Shown: positions 35,937 through 46,521, counted from the first letter of the stretch. The stretch: DNA of 64,000 bases from Bacillus badius NBRC 15713 (GCF_001591605.1 NZ_BCVF01000011.1:37065-101064); one strand, 5' to 3'. The notes: generated from the sequence alone by a model not told the origin. Numbers and translations are program-made.

Positions 35937-38741
35937 TCACAGCCATTTTTCAATCACAGACACAACCTCGCCAAGTGAAGCTTCTTCTATAGAAATCGCC
36001 GGAATCGACTGCAAAAACGTTTTTCCATACTGATTGGTTTGTATGCGCCGATCAAACACAATAATAATTCCACGATCTGTGCTGCTTCGGATTAACCGGC
36101 CGAATCCTTGCCGGAAGCGCAACACAGCCTGAGGCAGGGAATAAGAGGAAAAAGCGTTTTTTCCTGCACGCGCCAGCTGTTCGCTTTTCGCTTGTGCGAA
36201 CGGCTCATCTGGCGGCGAAAACGGCAGGCGCACAATAACAAGGCAAGATAAGTCCTCTCCCGGAATATCAATTCCTTCCCAAAAGCTGTTTGTGCCAAAC
36301 AAAATGGCTTTGTCGAAACGCTGAAAATTGCGGGTAAGACGGGAGCGGCTGCCCGTTGTAATTCCCTGGGCCAGCAAAATATAGTCATCGAGAAGACCGC
36401 TGTCTTTCATTAAATCATACGTTCTTTTCATCATATCAAACGAAGTGAAAAGCACGAGCATTCTTCCTTTGGCTGCTTCAGCGACTGCTGTCAAGTGGTT
36501 AGCCAGCGATTCAATGTACTCTTCCTGATGGACGCTTTTCACTTCCGGCACATCATTAGGAATGATCATTCGGCAATTTTGCTTAAAGTCAAACGGAGAT
36601 GGCAAAATGGCCTCTTCATGCTCAAAGGAGGATAGCCCTGTTTCTTCAGTAAAGAAGTGAAAAGAGCCGTTAACCGCCAGCGTTGCCGACGTGAACACCA
36701 CATGCTTTTGCCGAAGGAGCGCCTCTTGAATCATTTTTGCTGCCTCCATTGGATGGGACTTAATCACAAATGTATTGGCAAACGAGCGGCTATCCCCTTC
36801 CATCCAAATGACTTCCTCTTCTTCAGGCCGAAAAATCAGCCGTAAAAGGGTGTGCTGCAATTCTTCCCATTCCGAGATTACATCTTTAAAGCTATCCATC
36901 TTAACTTGTTCTGAAGCGGTCATTTGTTCCCGGAATTCAGACAGTTGATCCAGCCGCTGCTTCATCCAGTGAATAAGTTCTCCAATCAAAGCATCAATGC
37001 GCTCAGCCCCGTACTCAATATGCTCCCAATAAGGCAAGCTTCTTGCTTCATCCGTCAGCCGCAATTGGCGCCGATGCCAGTTTCCTGTCCGCTTTTTCGT
37101 ATGCTTCTCAAAATACACTTGCAAGACTTTAAACCATTCGTCACTTTCAAATTGCAACTCTTGCAGCTTGCGGTTAACAGCCAGGCGGCCATCTTCTTTG
37201 TCTTTCTTCCCGTATTTGGAGACTAGCTTCTCCATATGGTAAAATAATTCTTTTTGCTCATAGGTCCCCATCTTCCCAAAGAGCTGTTTACAAGTCATTT
37301 GGTCAATGAACAAACCGAGGCGGTCTCTTGCTGCCCGTTCAAAATGATGAGCTTCATCCACAATAATATGGCGGCAAGCGGGGAAAAACGAGCTTTTAGC
37401 AAGCAAATCTGCTACAAGCAGAGAATGGTTAGTGATAACGATATCGGCTTCTTTTGCTTGTTTTTTAGCATGCAAATAAAAATCTTTATCAAGCCAGGCT
37501 TTCCGCCCTTTATTCATATAATCATTATCCTGGCGAATGTCATTCCAGAATAACTCGCCGCCTGAGGAAAGGTTAATTTCATCGACATCTCCTGTTTCCG
37601 TTTCAAGCAGCCACGTCAAAATTTGCATCTTGGCGAGAGTGAAATCATAATTATCGCTCGTTGCTTTGAGGCTTTGCGAAAATTTGTACAGATCAATATA
37701 ATGGTTCCTGCCTTTCAATACAGCGGCTGTGACCGGAAACGGACAGATTTGCTGCAGCTGGCGAATTTCCTTTTGCAGCAGCTGCTGTTGCAAAATCACC
37801 GTATAAGTGCTGACGATCACGGGCTCCTTCTCCTGTTTGCTTTGATAGACAGCCGGCAGGAGATAACCGAGAGATTTCCCTGTGCCGGTTCCTGCTTCGA
37901 CCGCTAAATGCTTGGACGTTTGCATGGAGTTGTGTATCAAATCCATCATGTCTGCCTGGCTTTGACGAAGCTCAAAATGAGGAATCGCCGCGATCAGTGC
38001 CGCTTTCTCCTCGTCTGTTTCCGGATAAACCGGCGGAGTTTTTTCGATCACCCTGCCTACAATGTTCTTTTTGCGCATAGCGAGACCCCGATATACTTCC
38101 ACCTGTTCAGGAAGCTGTTCAATATTGGATTGCTTCTCCTGAATAATCGCTTTAATCAGTAAATAAATGTCGCTCTTCAGCCTTACAGCCAGACGCGCCA
38201 TCTGCTCAAGCGTCACCATCGGAAGGCCCTCAAGCTTCTCTATCATTAACAACAGCATTTCCGCTGTTACATAGGCATCACTATCCGCCTGATGGGGACG
38301 GTCATGCTGCAGCCCCAGATTGCCTGTCAATTCTCCCAGCTTAAAGCTGTCCGATGTCGGCCAAACAATTCTCGCCAGCTCGACCGTATCAATAGCAGCA
38401 CCGGAAAACGTCCGGTATCCGGCTCTTTCAAGTTCGGATTGCAGGAATTGAAGATCAAAGGCAACATTATGAGCGACGAAAACAGCCCCATCTAACAGCG
38501 GCAGAATCTCCTTAGCCGCTTCATAAAAGAGCGGGGCATCTTTCACTCGTTCATCTGAAATGCCTGTCAGCTCTTCGATGAAAGCGGGAATCGGCACTTC
38601 CGGATTAAAAAAAGAAGTGTATTGTCCGGTAATTTGTTTATTTTTAATTACGACAAAGGAGGCCTGGATAATGCGGTCATTTCCTTTCGACGCATGGCCG
38701 GTCGTTTCAAAGTCGGTTACGACAAATTTTAAATCCTTCAT
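35937..38741 (-). CDS. dinG: DinG-family nuclease/helicase
   Basis: 934 residues. An N-terminal DEDDh exonuclease domain (about 1-165; DFETTG, AHNVAFDLQFL, HQADSDAYVT) is fused to an XPD-like superfamily 2 helicase. That part has Walker A AGTGTGKS near residue 285, VDEAH box and GTNSFWEGIDIPG. B. subtilis DinG (YpvA) has this exonuclease fusion and lacks the iron-sulfur cluster of E. coli DinG; here too no four-cysteine cluster is evident. Role in DNA or RNA processing is not settled. The ATG at 38741 follows AGGTGCG. Confidence 0.93.
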   Translation of the reverse strand: MKDLKFVVTDFETTGHASKGNDRIIQASFVVIKNKQITGQYTSFFNPEVPIPAFIEELTGISDERVKDAPLFYEAAKEILPLLDGAVFVAHNVAFDLQFLQSELERAGYRTFSGAAIDTVELARIVWPTSDSFKLGELTGNLGLQHDRPHQADSDAYVTAEMLLLMIEKLEGLPMVTLEQMARLAVRLKSDIYLLIKAIIQEKQSNIEQLPEQVEVYRGLAMRKKNIVGRVIEKTPPVYPETDEEKAALIAAIPHFELRQSQADMMDLIHNSMQTSKHLAVEAGTGTGKSLGYLLPAVYQSKQEKEPVIVSTYTVILQQQLLQKEIRQLQQICPFPVTAAVLKGRNHYIDLYKFSQSLKATSDNYDFTLAKMQILTWLLETETGDVDEINLSSGGELFWNDIRQDNDYMNKGRKAWLDKDFYLHAKKQAKEADIVITNHSLLVADLLAKSSFFPACRHIIVDEAHHFERAARDRLGLFIDQMTCKQLFGKMGTYEQKELFYHMEKLVSKYGKKDKEDGRLAVNRKLQELQFESDEWFKVLQVYFEKHTKKRTGNWHRRQLRLTDEARSLPYWEHIEYGAERIDALIGELIHWMKQRLDQLSEFREQMTASEQVKMDSFKDVISEWEELQHTLLRLIFRPEEEEVIWMEGDSRSFANTFVIKSHPMEAAKMIQEALLRQKHVVFTSATLAVNGSFHFFTEETGLSSFEHEEAILPSPFDFKQNCRMIIPNDVPEVKSVHQEEYIESLANHLTAVAEAAKGRMLVLFTSFDMMKRTYDLMKDSGLLDDYILLAQGITTGSRSRLTRNFQRFDKAILFGTNSFWEGIDIPGEDLSCLVIVRLPFSPPDEPFAQAKSEQLARAGKNAFSSYSLPQAVLRFRQGFGRLIRSSTDRGIIIVFDRRIQTNQYGKTFLQSIPAISIEEASLGEVVSVIEKWL

Positions 38742-38882
38742 AGTCGGTTACGCACCTTTTTCTGTTAAACTTTCTCTTTCCAGTTTAACATATGGATTCG
38801 CCTGAGAGCCAGAAGAGACAAAAGCTCGCTCATAAATCACGCTTTCTTTTTTCTGTAACGGCAAGCTTTTTCATCCGAGCAT

Positions 38883-38928
38883 AAAAGCCGAGAACCTCTC
38901 TCCTGTGAAAGAGAACGGGCTCTCGGCT
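38883..38928 (-). terminator. Intrinsic terminator of the pan operon
   Basis: Long imperfect hairpin AGCCGAGA...TCTCGGCT with an inner TCTCTTT/AGAGAG helix, followed on the minus strand by TTTTATGC. Confidence 0.82.
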
Positions 38929-38969
38929 GATCCTGCTTACCTATATACGCTGTTACATCCGCATCGGCA

Positions 38970-39353
38970 TTATAGGATGGTACCGGCGATTTCCTCGTGA
39001 AGAAGCTGTTCAATTTCATTATTTTCTCCAGCAACCACTACTTTTGGCTGATGATCCTTTACTTTCTCTTCAGCAACCATTGCATACGAGATAATAATCA
39101 CCTTATCGCCGGGCTGCACAAGTCTTGCTGCCGCCCCGTTTAAACAAATGACGCCGCTGTTGCGCTCGCCTGGGATAATATAAGTTTCCAAACGGGCCCC
39201 ATTATTGTTATTAACGATTTGCACTTTCTCATTTGCCATCATCCCGGCAGCATCCAGTAAATTTTGATCGATCGTAATGCTGCCAACATAGTTTAAATTT
39301 GCTTCCGTCACCGTCGCGCGATGGATTTTTCCATTCATCATTGTACGAAACAT
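38970..39353 (-). CDS. panD: Aspartate 1-decarboxylase proenzyme
   Basis: 127-residue pyruvoyl-dependent enzyme. Self-cleavage at Gly24-Ser25 in YVGSITID generates the pyruvoyl group; the proton donor Tyr (VIIISYA) and the [11 protein letters not shown] block are present. It makes beta-alanine for pantothenate. Third gene of panB-panC-panD, separated from panC by two bases. Confidence 0.96.
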   Translation of the reverse strand: MFRTMMNGKIHRATVTEANLNYVGSITIDQNLLDAAGMMANEKVQIVNNNNGARLETYIIPGERNSGVICLNGAAARLVQPGDKVIIISYAMVAEEKVKDHQPKVVVAGENNEIEQLLHEEIAGTIL

Positions 39354-39355
39354 AC

Positions 39356-40213
39356 TCAGCCTTCCTCTCCAGCAGTAAAAATAATGTTATCAATTAAACG
39401 GGCTTTTGAATACTTCACAGCCGCAGCCAAAATCATCTTCCCCTCTGCTTTTTTCAGCGGCATTAAGCCGGGATAGGAAAGCAATTCGACGTAGTCAATC
39501 GCTGCGCCCGCATAAGCTGTTAAATGGGAAATGGTCAAATCAACAATCGCTTGCACGTTTTCTTCTCCTTGCGCAGCTGCTTGGACACCAAGCTTAAGGG
39601 CCTGCTGCAAATGCGGAGCCTTCATGCGTTCTTCTTCCGTTAAGTAGACATTTCTGGAACTCTTCGCAAGCCCGTCTTCTTCACGAACCGTATCTACCCC
39701 GACAAGCTTTACGGGAAAATTCAACGACTTTACCAAACCGTCAATAATCGCAAACTGCTGGGCATCTTTTAACCCGAAATAAGCGGTATCGGGCTCAGCT
39801 AAGTGAAAGAGCTTCGTCACGACAGTTACAACCCCGTCAAAATGGCCAGGGCGTTTGACTCCGCAAAGCTTGTCCGTTCTTGAAGTTACGGTCATTGCGA
39901 TGATAGATGGCTCCGGATACATTTCCTCCACATCAGGAGTAAACAAACAATCAACCCCTGCCCCTGCAGCCAATTGCTCATCTCGCTCCAGGTTCCGCGG
40001 ATAACGCTCAAAGTCTTCATCTGGCCCGAATTGCAGCGGATTGACAAAAATACTCATAATGACCGCTTCATTTTCCTCCCGCGCTTTTTGGACCAAAGCG
40101 AGGTGCCCCTCATGAAGAAAGCCCATTGTTGGCACGAGACCGATCCGGTGTCCTGCTTTCTTTGCTGCCTGAACAAATTCCTTTAACTCTTGAATGGTTT
40201 TTACTACTTTCAT
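39356..40213 (-). CDS. panC: Pantothenate synthetase
   Basis: 285 residues of the nucleotidyltransferase HIGH superfamily, with [32 protein letters not shown] and the C-terminal KSSRNVYL block. Joins pantoate and beta-alanine with ATP. The ATG overlaps the panB stop by four bases (ATGA) and follows AGGAG. Confidence 0.96.
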   Translation of the reverse strand: MKVVKTIQELKEFVQAAKKAGHRIGLVPTMGFLHEGHLALVQKAREENEAVIMSIFVNPLQFGPDEDFERYPRNLERDEQLAAGAGVDCLFTPDVEEMYPEPSIIAMTVTSRTDKLCGVKRPGHFDGVVTVVTKLFHLAEPDTAYFGLKDAQQFAIIDGLVKSLNFPVKLVGVDTVREEDGLAKSSRNVYLTEEERMKAPHLQQALKLGVQAAAQGEENVQAIVDLTISHLTAYAGAAIDYVELLSYPGLMPLKKAEGKMILAAAVKYSKARLIDNIIFTAGEEG

Positions 40214-41049
40214 GAGCGCGCTCCTCCGTATAAAGCTTCCAATTCTTCTTCTTTCATTGTAAATGTATGCTCCTGTCCGGGAAACGCTCCGCTTTTCACT
40301 TCTGTCACATAGGTGGAAATGGCTGGAGCAATCTGATCGTTCACATTGCTATACGATTTCACAAATTTCGGCGTCCGGCTCACACCATATTGAATCAAAT
40401 CATGGTAGACAAGCACCTGTCCATCTGTTTCCTTGCCTGCCCCTATGCCAATAACAGGAATAGTAAGAGCACCTGCGACCTCAGCAGCAATCTGGCGAGG
40501 AACACATTCCAGCACCGCCATAAAAGCACCTGCCTGCTCCAGCTTCTTCGCATCCTCGAGCAGCTTTCTGGCCGCTTCTGCTGTCTTGCCCTGCACTTTA
40601 TATCCGCCGAGAACGCCTACAGATTGCGGTGTCAAACCTAGGTGAGCCACTGTTGGCACACCCGCGCGCGTCAGATCGCGGATCGCTTCTTCTGCCTCTT
40701 CGCCGCCTTCTATTTTGACGGCATGGGCACCCGCTTCCTGCATCAACGCTCTCGCTGCCCGCATAGTCTCCTCCCGGCTGATATGATAAGACATAAAAGG
40801 CAGATCAGTGACGATAAAAGTCTCTTTCGCCCCTCTTTTGACCGCCTTCGTATGATGAATCATATCATCGAGCGTCACTGGAACGGTCGATTCATAACCA
40901 AGCACGACCATCCCGAGCGAATCACCGACTAAAAGGATATCCGCTCCGCCTTCTTCAGACAGCTTGGCAGAGGGATAATCATACGCAGTAATCATCGCAA
41001 TCTTTTCCCCGTTCTTTTTCATCTTGATAAAGTCACTCGTTTGCTTCAT
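40210..41049 (-). CDS. panB: Ketopantoate hydroxymethyltransferase
   Basis: 279 residues, TIM-barrel Pan[45 protein letters not shown] and [14 protein letters not shown] motifs. Adds a hydroxymethyl group from methylene-THF to 2-oxoisovalerate. First gene of the pan operon; the ATG follows AGGAGG and lies 50 bases after an attenuator-type terminator, suggesting control by the leader RNA. Confidence 0.96.
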   Translation of the reverse strand: MKQTSDFIKMKKNGEKIAMITAYDYPSAKLSEEGGADILLVGDSLGMVVLGYESTVPVTLDDMIHHTKAVKRGAKETFIVTDLPFMSYHISREETMRAARALMQEAGAHAVKIEGGEEAEEAIRDLTRAGVPTVAHLGLTPQSVGVLGGYKVQGKTAEAARKLLEDAKKLEQAGAFMAVLECVPRQIAAEVAGALTIPVIGIGAGKETDGQVLVYHDLIQYGVSRTPKFVKSYSNVNDQIAPAISTYVTEVKSGAFPGQEHTFTMKEEELEALYGGARS

Positions 41050-41097
41050 GCACGCTTCCTCCTTTTTTCATCAGAGGAGACGAAACAATGAGTAAAT

Positions 41098-41125
41098 AAA
41101 AAGGGTCCTTCAGACAGAAGGACCC
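41098..41125 (-). terminator. Leader terminator upstream of panB
   Basis: 9-bp stem GGGTCCTTC/GAAGGACCC with loop TGTCT, then TTTTTATTT on the minus strand, all before the panB ribosome site. It is a premature terminator for the panB transcript. Confidence 0.88.
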
Positions 41126-41265
41126 GAATAATCAGATTCGTTGTTTCGACCCTCTGTCCCTGTCCAATTTGGATCAAGGCAGAACTTTCGCTTATTTCAT
41201 TGTGCCAGCGGCTAAACGTCAGACAAGTGCAGTTCTTTCTTCAGATACTGCCCGCCTTCATTATA
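41103..41265 (-). promoter_or_regulatory. panB leader RNA: candidate riboswitch/attenuator (pan motif?)
   Basis: About 150-base leader from a TATAAT -10 (41265-41260) to the terminator. GACAGAGGG (41158-41150) can pair with CCTTCTGTC (41121-41113), and that helix excludes the terminator stem, so a terminator/antiterminator switch can be read directly. Upstream, GGGCAG (41253-41248) can close a long hairpin with CTGCC (41183-41179). The 'pan' candidate RNA motif is known upstream of panB in Firmicutes; assigning this leader to it is inference. No T-box motif is present. Confidence 0.65.
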
Positions 41266-41346
41266 ACAACATCTTTTTTTTTTGACTATTGTAAATTGAT
41301 CGGCTCATGATAATATGAGGAACAAAGCGAACATGGGGGTGTGAAA

Positions 41347-42411
41347 ATGAAGAAGGGGCTTTTGGCTGCTGTTCTGCTGTTTTCCGGATGCTCTGCGTCT
41401 GATCAAACGGATTCTTCAGAAACGGCTCCAGCCAGTTCATCTAGCCAAACAAAAGTCGCAGCAGACAACTTAGAGGTGCCCTGGACCATTGCCAAGCAGG
41501 ATGAAAGCTTTTTTATCACCGAGCGTAAAGGCACTATTATTCAAATTGACGGGGATGGAAAGAAAAAAAGGATGGAGCTTCAATTAAACGAGCCGGTCCT
41601 TCATGAAGGAGAAGGCGGTCTATTGGGTTTTGTGCTGGACGATGATTTTTCCAAAAACAAGCTTGCTTACGCCTATCATACCTATTTAAAAAAAGGAAAA
41701 ATCATGAATCGGATCGTCCAAATTAAAAAGCAGCCGGACATTTGGCGGGAAACTAAGGAGCTGCTGGCCGATATTCCCGGCGGTCCGATCCATAATGGCG
41801 GACGCCTCGCCATCGGTCCTGACGGCAAGCTGTTTGCCACAGCAGGAGATGCCGGCGTTAAAGAATCCGCCCAAGATAAGCAGCAGCTGGCCGGAAAAAT
41901 TTTGCGGTTGAATGTCGATGGCTCTGTTCCTGAGGACAACCCCTTCAATGGCTCATACGTTTTTTCTTATGGCCATCGCAACCCGCAAGGCATGGCTTGG
42001 GATACAGATGGAACGATGTATGCGGCTGAACACGGGCAAAGTGCGCATGATGAAATAAATCGAATTGAAGCCGGAAAAAATTATGGATGGCCGCTTATCG
42101 AAGGAGAAGAGCACAAGGCAGGAATGGAGGCACCGCTTATCCACTCTGGAGAAGAAACCTGGGCGCCATCTGGAATTGCTTACAGCAACGGCCGGCTCTT
42201 TATCGCTACCCTTAGAGGAGAAAAACTGCTCTCCCTCGATCTTCAGCAGAAAGAACTCACCGTCCCGCTCGAAAACGCAGGCCGCCTTAGAGACGTATAC
42301 GTTAATGGGAAATACGTGTACGTGGCAACTAATAATACGGATGGCCGGGGCACGCCTTCTGAAGAAGATGATCGGCTGCTTATATTACCGAACGATGCCG
42401 CCAGCAAGTAA
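41347..42411 (+). CDS. Lipoprotein, PQQ-dependent sugar dehydrogenase-like (GDH/YliI family)
   Basis: 354 residues. A lipoprotein signal peptide with lipobox LFSGC precedes a six-bladed beta-propeller of the soluble glucose/aldose dehydrogenase family: VPWTIA, GEGGLLGFVLDDDF, GGPIHNGGRLAIGPDGKLFATAGDAG, SYGHRNPQGMAWD and EHGQSAHDEIN. Members oxidise sugars with PQQ in the periplasm or, here, outside the membrane. Whether this organism makes or takes up PQQ cannot be judged. The ATG at 41347 follows GGGGGTG. It lies between birA and panB, which adjoin in B. subtilis, so it is an insertion. Confidence 0.9.
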   Translation: MKKGLLAAVLLFSGCSASDQTDSSETAPASSSSQTKVAADNLEVPWTIAKQDESFFITERKGTIIQIDGDGKKKRMELQLNEPVLHEGEGGLLGFVLDDDFSKNKLAYAYHTYLKKGKIMNRIVQIKKQPDIWRETKELLADIPGGPIHNGGRLAIGPDGKLFATAGDAGVKESAQDKQQLAGKILRLNVDGSVPEDNPFNGSYVFSYGHRNPQGMAWDTDGTMYAAEHGQSAHDEINRIEAGKNYGWPLIEGEEHKAGMEAPLIHSGEETWAPSGIAYSNGRLFIATLRGEKLLSLDLQQKELTVPLENAGRLRDVYVNGKYVYVATNNTDGRGTPSEEDDRLLILPNDAASK

Positions 42412-42441
42412 TCCCCGTTAAAGAACGACCAGCAAAGCAGC

Positions 42442-42491
42442 AAAAGCTGTCCGGCAGATAGAGGCTTAATCTCCCGGCCGGACAGCTTTTA
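42442..42491. terminator. Bidirectional terminator between the sugar dehydrogenase and birA
   Basis: Stem AAAAGCTGTCCGGC/GCCGGACAGCTTTT serving two convergent genes. Confidence 0.9.
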
Positions 42492-42499
42492 TAGAAATA

Positions 42500-43486
42500 T
42501 TATTCTTCTTTTTTATCAATTTCAATATCCGCTGAGTAAATATCGTGGATGGTTCCTTCCTCATCAAGCAGCTTTAATACGCCTTCTTCAGTAATGCCAA
42601 GTGCTTTGCCATGCAGCGTGCCGGTCACCGTCCGGGCGGTGATCTTTTTGCCGATAGAAAGCGCATATTTCTCCCAGCATTTTTTAATGTTAGCAAATCC
42701 TTCCTTCATGTATTCTTCATAGTATCCCTCAAGTTTTTTTAAAATCTCCTGAACTAATTGGGAGCGTGACACAGCTTCTCCTTTTTCAATAGCAAGAGAT
42801 GTGGCAATTTCTTTGAGTTCATCAGGAAATTCTTTTTGGTTCACATTAATGCCGATACCGATAATGATAGAATGAATCTGGTCTGCATCCGCCTGCAGCT
42901 CCGTTAAGATGCCAGTAATCTTCTTTCCGTTTAACAAAATGTCATTAGGCCATTTAATTTCCGGCTGCAATCCAGTCACTTCCATGATAGCTTCGACAAT
43001 CGCCACAGCGGTGATCAAGGTAAATTGCGGGGCCTTGTAAGGAGGCAAGGATGGCCGCAAAAGAACACTCATCCAAATGCCCGTGTATTTTGGAGAATGC
43101 CAGGCTCTTGTCATCCGGCCCCGTCCGGCTGTTTGTTCTTCTGCAATGACGATGGTTCCTTCCTTAAAGGGCTCCTGCGCCAAGCGATGGGCTTCCTTTT
43201 GAGTAGAAGGAGTAGAATCCAGCGCTAGAATTTCTTTGCCAAGCCACTCCGTTTGCAAGCCAATTAAAATTTCATTTTCTGTTACTTTATCCGGCTTGGT
43301 TAAAATGCGATACCCTTTTTTTCTTACTGCTTCTAGCTCAAAGCCTTCCTGACGCAGCGATTCAATATGCTTCCAGATGGCTGTCCGCGAACAGCCAAGA
43401 ATTTCCGCAAGCGCCTGGCCGGATACAAACTCTCCATCGGCCTTTGAGAATGCTTCTAATAACTGCTGTTTTACAGAAGATTGCAC
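42500..43486 (-). CDS. birA: Biotin-protein ligase and biotin repressor BirA
   Basis: 328 residues. An N-terminal winged helix (SGQALAEILGCSRTAIWKHI), a central catalytic domain with the adenylate loop GRGRMTRAW and KWPNDILLNGKKITGIL, and a C-terminal SH3-like domain. It biotinylates carboxylases and represses biotin genes as the biotinyl-AMP complex. The frame is open to a GTG at 43498, but alignment with B. subtilis BirA and AAAGGAG upstream favour the GTG at 43486. It overlaps the end of cca and is last in the operon. Confidence 0.94.
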   Translation of the reverse strand: MQSSVKQQLLEAFSKADGEFVSGQALAEILGCSRTAIWKHIESLRQEGFELEAVRKKGYRILTKPDKVTENEILIGLQTEWLGKEILALDSTPSTQKEAHRLAQEPFKEGTIVIAEEQTAGRGRMTRAWHSPKYTGIWMSVLLRPSLPPYKAPQFTLITAVAIVEAIMEVTGLQPEIKWPNDILLNGKKITGILTELQADADQIHSIIIGIGINVNQKEFPDELKEIATSLAIEKGEAVSRSQLVQEILKKLEGYYEEYMKEGFANIKKCWEKYALSIGKKITARTVTGTLHGKALGITEEGVLKLLDEEGTIHDIYSADIEIDKKEE

Positions 43487-44664
43487 GCTTCTAGCCACTC
43501 CTTTATTTTTTCTGGGTCATTTTCTACAGTTTTTTCGACAACAGCCCGTTCAATTCTCTCCAAATAGCTTTTCATCCACGGACCGCCTGCTTCATTTTTC
43601 CATGCTTTTAACTCTTGACCGGTGACCGCAAGCTCCTTCCTGTCTCTGATTGGAAGGGAGTTATGACGCTCTCTAAGCTCTTCCAGGCTGGCAGAACGGC
43701 CGCATAAAAGGGCATTTACCGCTTCTGCATCCACTGCCCGTTCAACCCCTGCCTCATATAAGGCTAAGTCGGACCAGCCGCAAAGGCGCTGTTTCAGCGA
43801 CCATTCGTAGGTTCCAGCTATATGCTTTATTTTTTTAGCAGGCATCCGCCAGGCCTTCAGCCAATCCAGCGGCTTGTCCGGTGTAAGGAGAACAAGCAGC
43901 AAAAGCCACTTTTGGCTGGCGGTTAATCGGCTAAGATCATAAGTAAGCATTTGCTCAAGCAGTTTTTCCTGGCCGCAAAGACCTGGCAAGTAAGCAAGCA
44001 AGCCGCCTTCAAGCATGACCTGTAGACCCTCTGCCGCTTTTCTTCCGGCGAACAGTTTATTCATCTCCATTAATTTCCGTTCAACAGCAATATGCTTCAA
44101 TAGCGGGGCACAGCGGCTAAGCGCCTCTTTCGTTTGCTCGTGCAGCCGAAACCCGAGCTGGCTAGCAAACCGGGCCGCCCTCATCATGCGGAGGGCATCT
44201 TCTGAAAACCGCTCATTGGCATCGCCGACCGTTTGAATATATCCTAACTTTAAAGCTTCCCTGCCGTTAAAAGGGTCTATAATCGTTCCAAACCGGTCCA
44301 TGGCCATTGCATTCATCGTAAAATCTCTTCGCTGTAAGTCCTCCTCCAGTGTTCGGACGAACGACACTTTGTCAGGACGACGAAAGTCCTTATACTCCGA
44401 CTCTGTTCGAAAGGTAGTGATTTCATAACCTTCTCCCTTCCAAATTACAAGCACAGTTCCATGTTCAATTCCCACATCAACTGTTTTCGGAAAGATCTGC
44501 TTCACCTCTTCCGGCAATGCGGCGGTTGCAATATCAACATCTCCAATTGGACGGTCCAATAAATAATCCCTGACAGCTCCTCCGACATAATAAGCAGCAA
44601 ACCCCGCCTTCTCCAACTCAGCAAGCAGCGGGGCGGCCTGTTCAAACATCGATTGGTTATTCAT
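43471..44664 (-). CDS. cca: CCA-adding tRNA nucleotidyltransferase
   Basis: 397 residues, class II CCA enzyme. The catalytic motif [20 protein letters not shown] with the DxD carboxylates is followed by [12 protein letters not shown] and the nucleotide-selecting [14 protein letters not shown] region. It builds or repairs tRNA 3' CCA ends. A frame continues to 44739, but the ATG at 44664, with AGGTG six bases before it, gives exactly the B. subtilis length. It overlaps bshA by eight bases. Confidence 0.94.
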   Translation of the reverse strand: MNNQSMFEQAAPLLAELEKAGFAAYYVGGAVRDYLLDRPIGDVDIATAALPEEVKQIFPKTVDVGIEHGTVLVIWKGEGYEITTFRTESEYKDFRRPDKVSFVRTLEEDLQRRDFTMNAMAMDRFGTIIDPFNGREALKLGYIQTVGDANERFSEDALRMMRAARFASQLGFRLHEQTKEALSRCAPLLKHIAVERKLMEMNKLFAGRKAAEGLQVMLEGGLLAYLPGLCGQEKLLEQMLTYDLSRLTASQKWLLLLVLLTPDKPLDWLKAWRMPAKKIKHIAGTYEWSLKQRLCGWSDLALYEAGVERAVDAEAVNALLCGRSASLEELRERHNSLPIRDRKELAVTGQELKAWKNEAGGPWMKSYLERIERAVVEKTVENDPEKIKEWLEACNLL

Positions 44665-45808
44665 GACCGGCACCTGCCTGTTCGAGAAGCAGGTTAAAAT
44701 ACAGCGTTTCATATTCATGAACAATTTTTTGTGAATCAAAGCGCGTTTGCACTGTTTTTAGCGCCTGTTCACTGGCCTTTTGATAAAACTCTTCATCCGT
44801 CAGCAGCTGCAGGGCTTGTGCTGTCATCGACTCGATATCTCCTAACTCAGAGGTAAAACCGTTTCTTCCATGTTCAATAACCTCCGGGATACCGCCGACA
44901 TTTGTACCGATGCAAGGCACACCGCAAGCCATCGCCTCTAATAGCACAAGACCAAAGCTTTCCTTTTCAGAGAGCAGCAGCAAAAGGTCGCTGAGTGCGT
45001 ACAGCTCTTCTAAATTATCTTGCTTGCCAAGAAACAGGACGCTTCCCTCAAGCTGCAGCTCGGAAACAAGCTTGCAGACGATTGTCATTTCCGGCCCATC
45101 GCCAACTAGAAGCAGCTTTGCCGGCATCTTCTCCCTCACCCGTTTAAAGACACGGACTACATCAGGAACCCGCTTGACGCTTCGGAAGTTCGACACATGC
45201 ATGATCACTTTATCTTCATCGGCAATTCCCAGTTCGTGACGCAGCTGGTCATTGGCCGGTCTTTTCCGATAAACCCGTTCATCGATAAAGTTGTAAATCG
45301 GCTGAATCTTCTTCTTTGGATAAATGACATCCATCGTCTGAGAGATCAGCGCATGGGAAACGGCTGTTACAGCATCTGATTCTTCAATGCCAAAGCGGAT
45401 AGCTGCCGACAGAGAAGGATCATGGCCAAGCACAGTAATGTCCGTGCCATGAAGTGTAGTCACAATTTTAATGCTGGAACGTGCGATTTGCCGGCCAAGA
45501 ATGGCGCAAACGGCATGCGGAATCGCATAGTGCACATGTAAAATATCAAGCTCTTCCCTTTTAATAATTTCAGCAATTTTATTAGCTAACGCGATCTCAT
45601 ATGGCGGATATTGAAAAACAGAGTATTGATTCACGTCTACTTGATGAAAATAAATATTAGGATACATCCGGTTTAATCTAAACGGACGGCCAGTTGTAAT
45701 AAAATGAATTTCATGCCCTTTTTCTGCGAGCAGCTTTCCCAGCTCTGATGCCACTACTCCGGAACCGCCAACAGTGGGGTAACACGTAATTCCTATTTTT
45801 AATTTCAT
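44657..45808 (-). CDS. bshA: N-acetyl-alpha-D-glucosaminyl L-malate synthase BshA
   Basis: 383-residue GT-B glycosyltransferase (GT4). N-terminal [21 protein letters not shown], and the C-terminal UDP-binding region [32 protein letters not shown]. It joins UDP-GlcNAc and L-malate in the first step of bacillithiol synthesis. Its start overlaps the bshB1 stop (ATGA); cca follows. The third enzyme, bshC, is not in this window. Confidence 0.95.
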   Translation of the reverse strand: MKLKIGITCYPTVGGSGVVASELGKLLAEKGHEIHFITTGRPFRLNRMYPNIYFHQVDVNQYSVFQYPPYEIALANKIAEIIKREELDILHVHYAIPHAVCAILGRQIARSSIKIVTTLHGTDITVLGHDPSLSAAIRFGIEESDAVTAVSHALISQTMDVIYPKKKIQPIYNFIDERVYRKRPANDQLRHELGIADEDKVIMHVSNFRSVKRVPDVVRVFKRVREKMPAKLLLVGDGPEMTIVCKLVSELQLEGSVLFLGKQDNLEELYALSDLLLLLSEKESFGLVLLEAMACGVPCIGTNVGGIPEVIEHGRNGFTSELGDIESMTAQALQLLTDEEFYQKASEQALKTVQTRFDSQKIVHEYETLYFNLLLEQAGAGHE

Positions 45809-46521
45809 TCTAAATCCCCAATCAAATCTTGTTCTAATACTAGCGGGACGTTTGTCAGAAAACCTTCTGCAAATGTCCGCCCTACTTCTTTGCCCATCAG
45901 GCGGTCCCTTGCTTCCACCGCTTCGATATAGCCATTCGTTAAGGGTGTCGCAACAGAGTGCGCTCCGATTTCGAATTGACTTTCGTACGCACGCAGGCTT
46001 TGTTTTTTCCTATCCATGAAGTTACTGATATCTATACAAAAATCAGGATGGTGAAAGCCATTAATCATATAAAAATACAATCGGCTGGCTTTATGAGCGC
46101 CTTCATGGCCGGGCGTTTGATATTTTCTGATCCCGGCAGAAAAAAAAGCTTCCTGGACGATGCGGGAGCAGGCGCCATGATCAGGATGGCGGTCTTTTTC
46201 ATAAGGGGCAAAAATAACTGTCGGACGGTAACGGCGAATCATCTCAGCTACCGCCCGAATGGCCTCCTCCGTTAAAAAAAGGCCCCTATCAGGCAAATCC
46301 AGACCCACTCTCTCATAAACACCGAGAAGGGAGGCTGCTTCTTTCGCTTCTGCCAACCGGGAAGCAACTGTACCGTTCGATGACAGTTCCGCTTTTGTCA
46401 AATCGCAGAAAATGACTTTTTTTCCGGCAGCCGCATACTTGGCAGCTGTTCCGCCCATGCCGATCTCAATATCATCGGCATGAGCGCCGAAAGCAAGAAT
46501 GTCTGCTTTAACTGTTTCCAT
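45805..46521 (-). CDS. bshB1: Bacillithiol biosynthesis deacetylase BshB1
   Basis: 238-residue PIG-L/LmbE zinc deacetylase: [15 protein letters not shown] carries the metal ligands (H, D, D) and [18 protein letters not shown] the third histidine region. It removes acetyl from GlcNAc-malate in the second step of bacillithiol synthesis. The ATG at 46521 follows AAGGAAAGAGG and overlaps mgsA by 14 bases; a 10-codon longer frame is not favoured. Confidence 0.94.
   Translation of the reverse strand: METVKADILAFGAHADDIEIGMGGTAAKYAAAGKKVIFCDLTKAELSSNGTVASRLAEAKEAASLLGVYERVGLDLPDRGLFLTEEAIRAVAEMIRRYRPTVIFAPYEKDRHPDHGACSRIVQEAFFSAGIRKYQTPGHEGAHKASRLYFYMINGFHHPDFCIDISNFMDRKKQSLRAYESQFEIGAHSVATPLTNGYIEAVEARDRLMGKEVGRTFAEGFLTNVPLVLEQDLIGDLE

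Noticed and set aside
41103..41265. T-box leader for panB
   Set aside because: No AGGGUGGNACCGCG-type antiterminator sequence, and panB is not an amino-acid gene.
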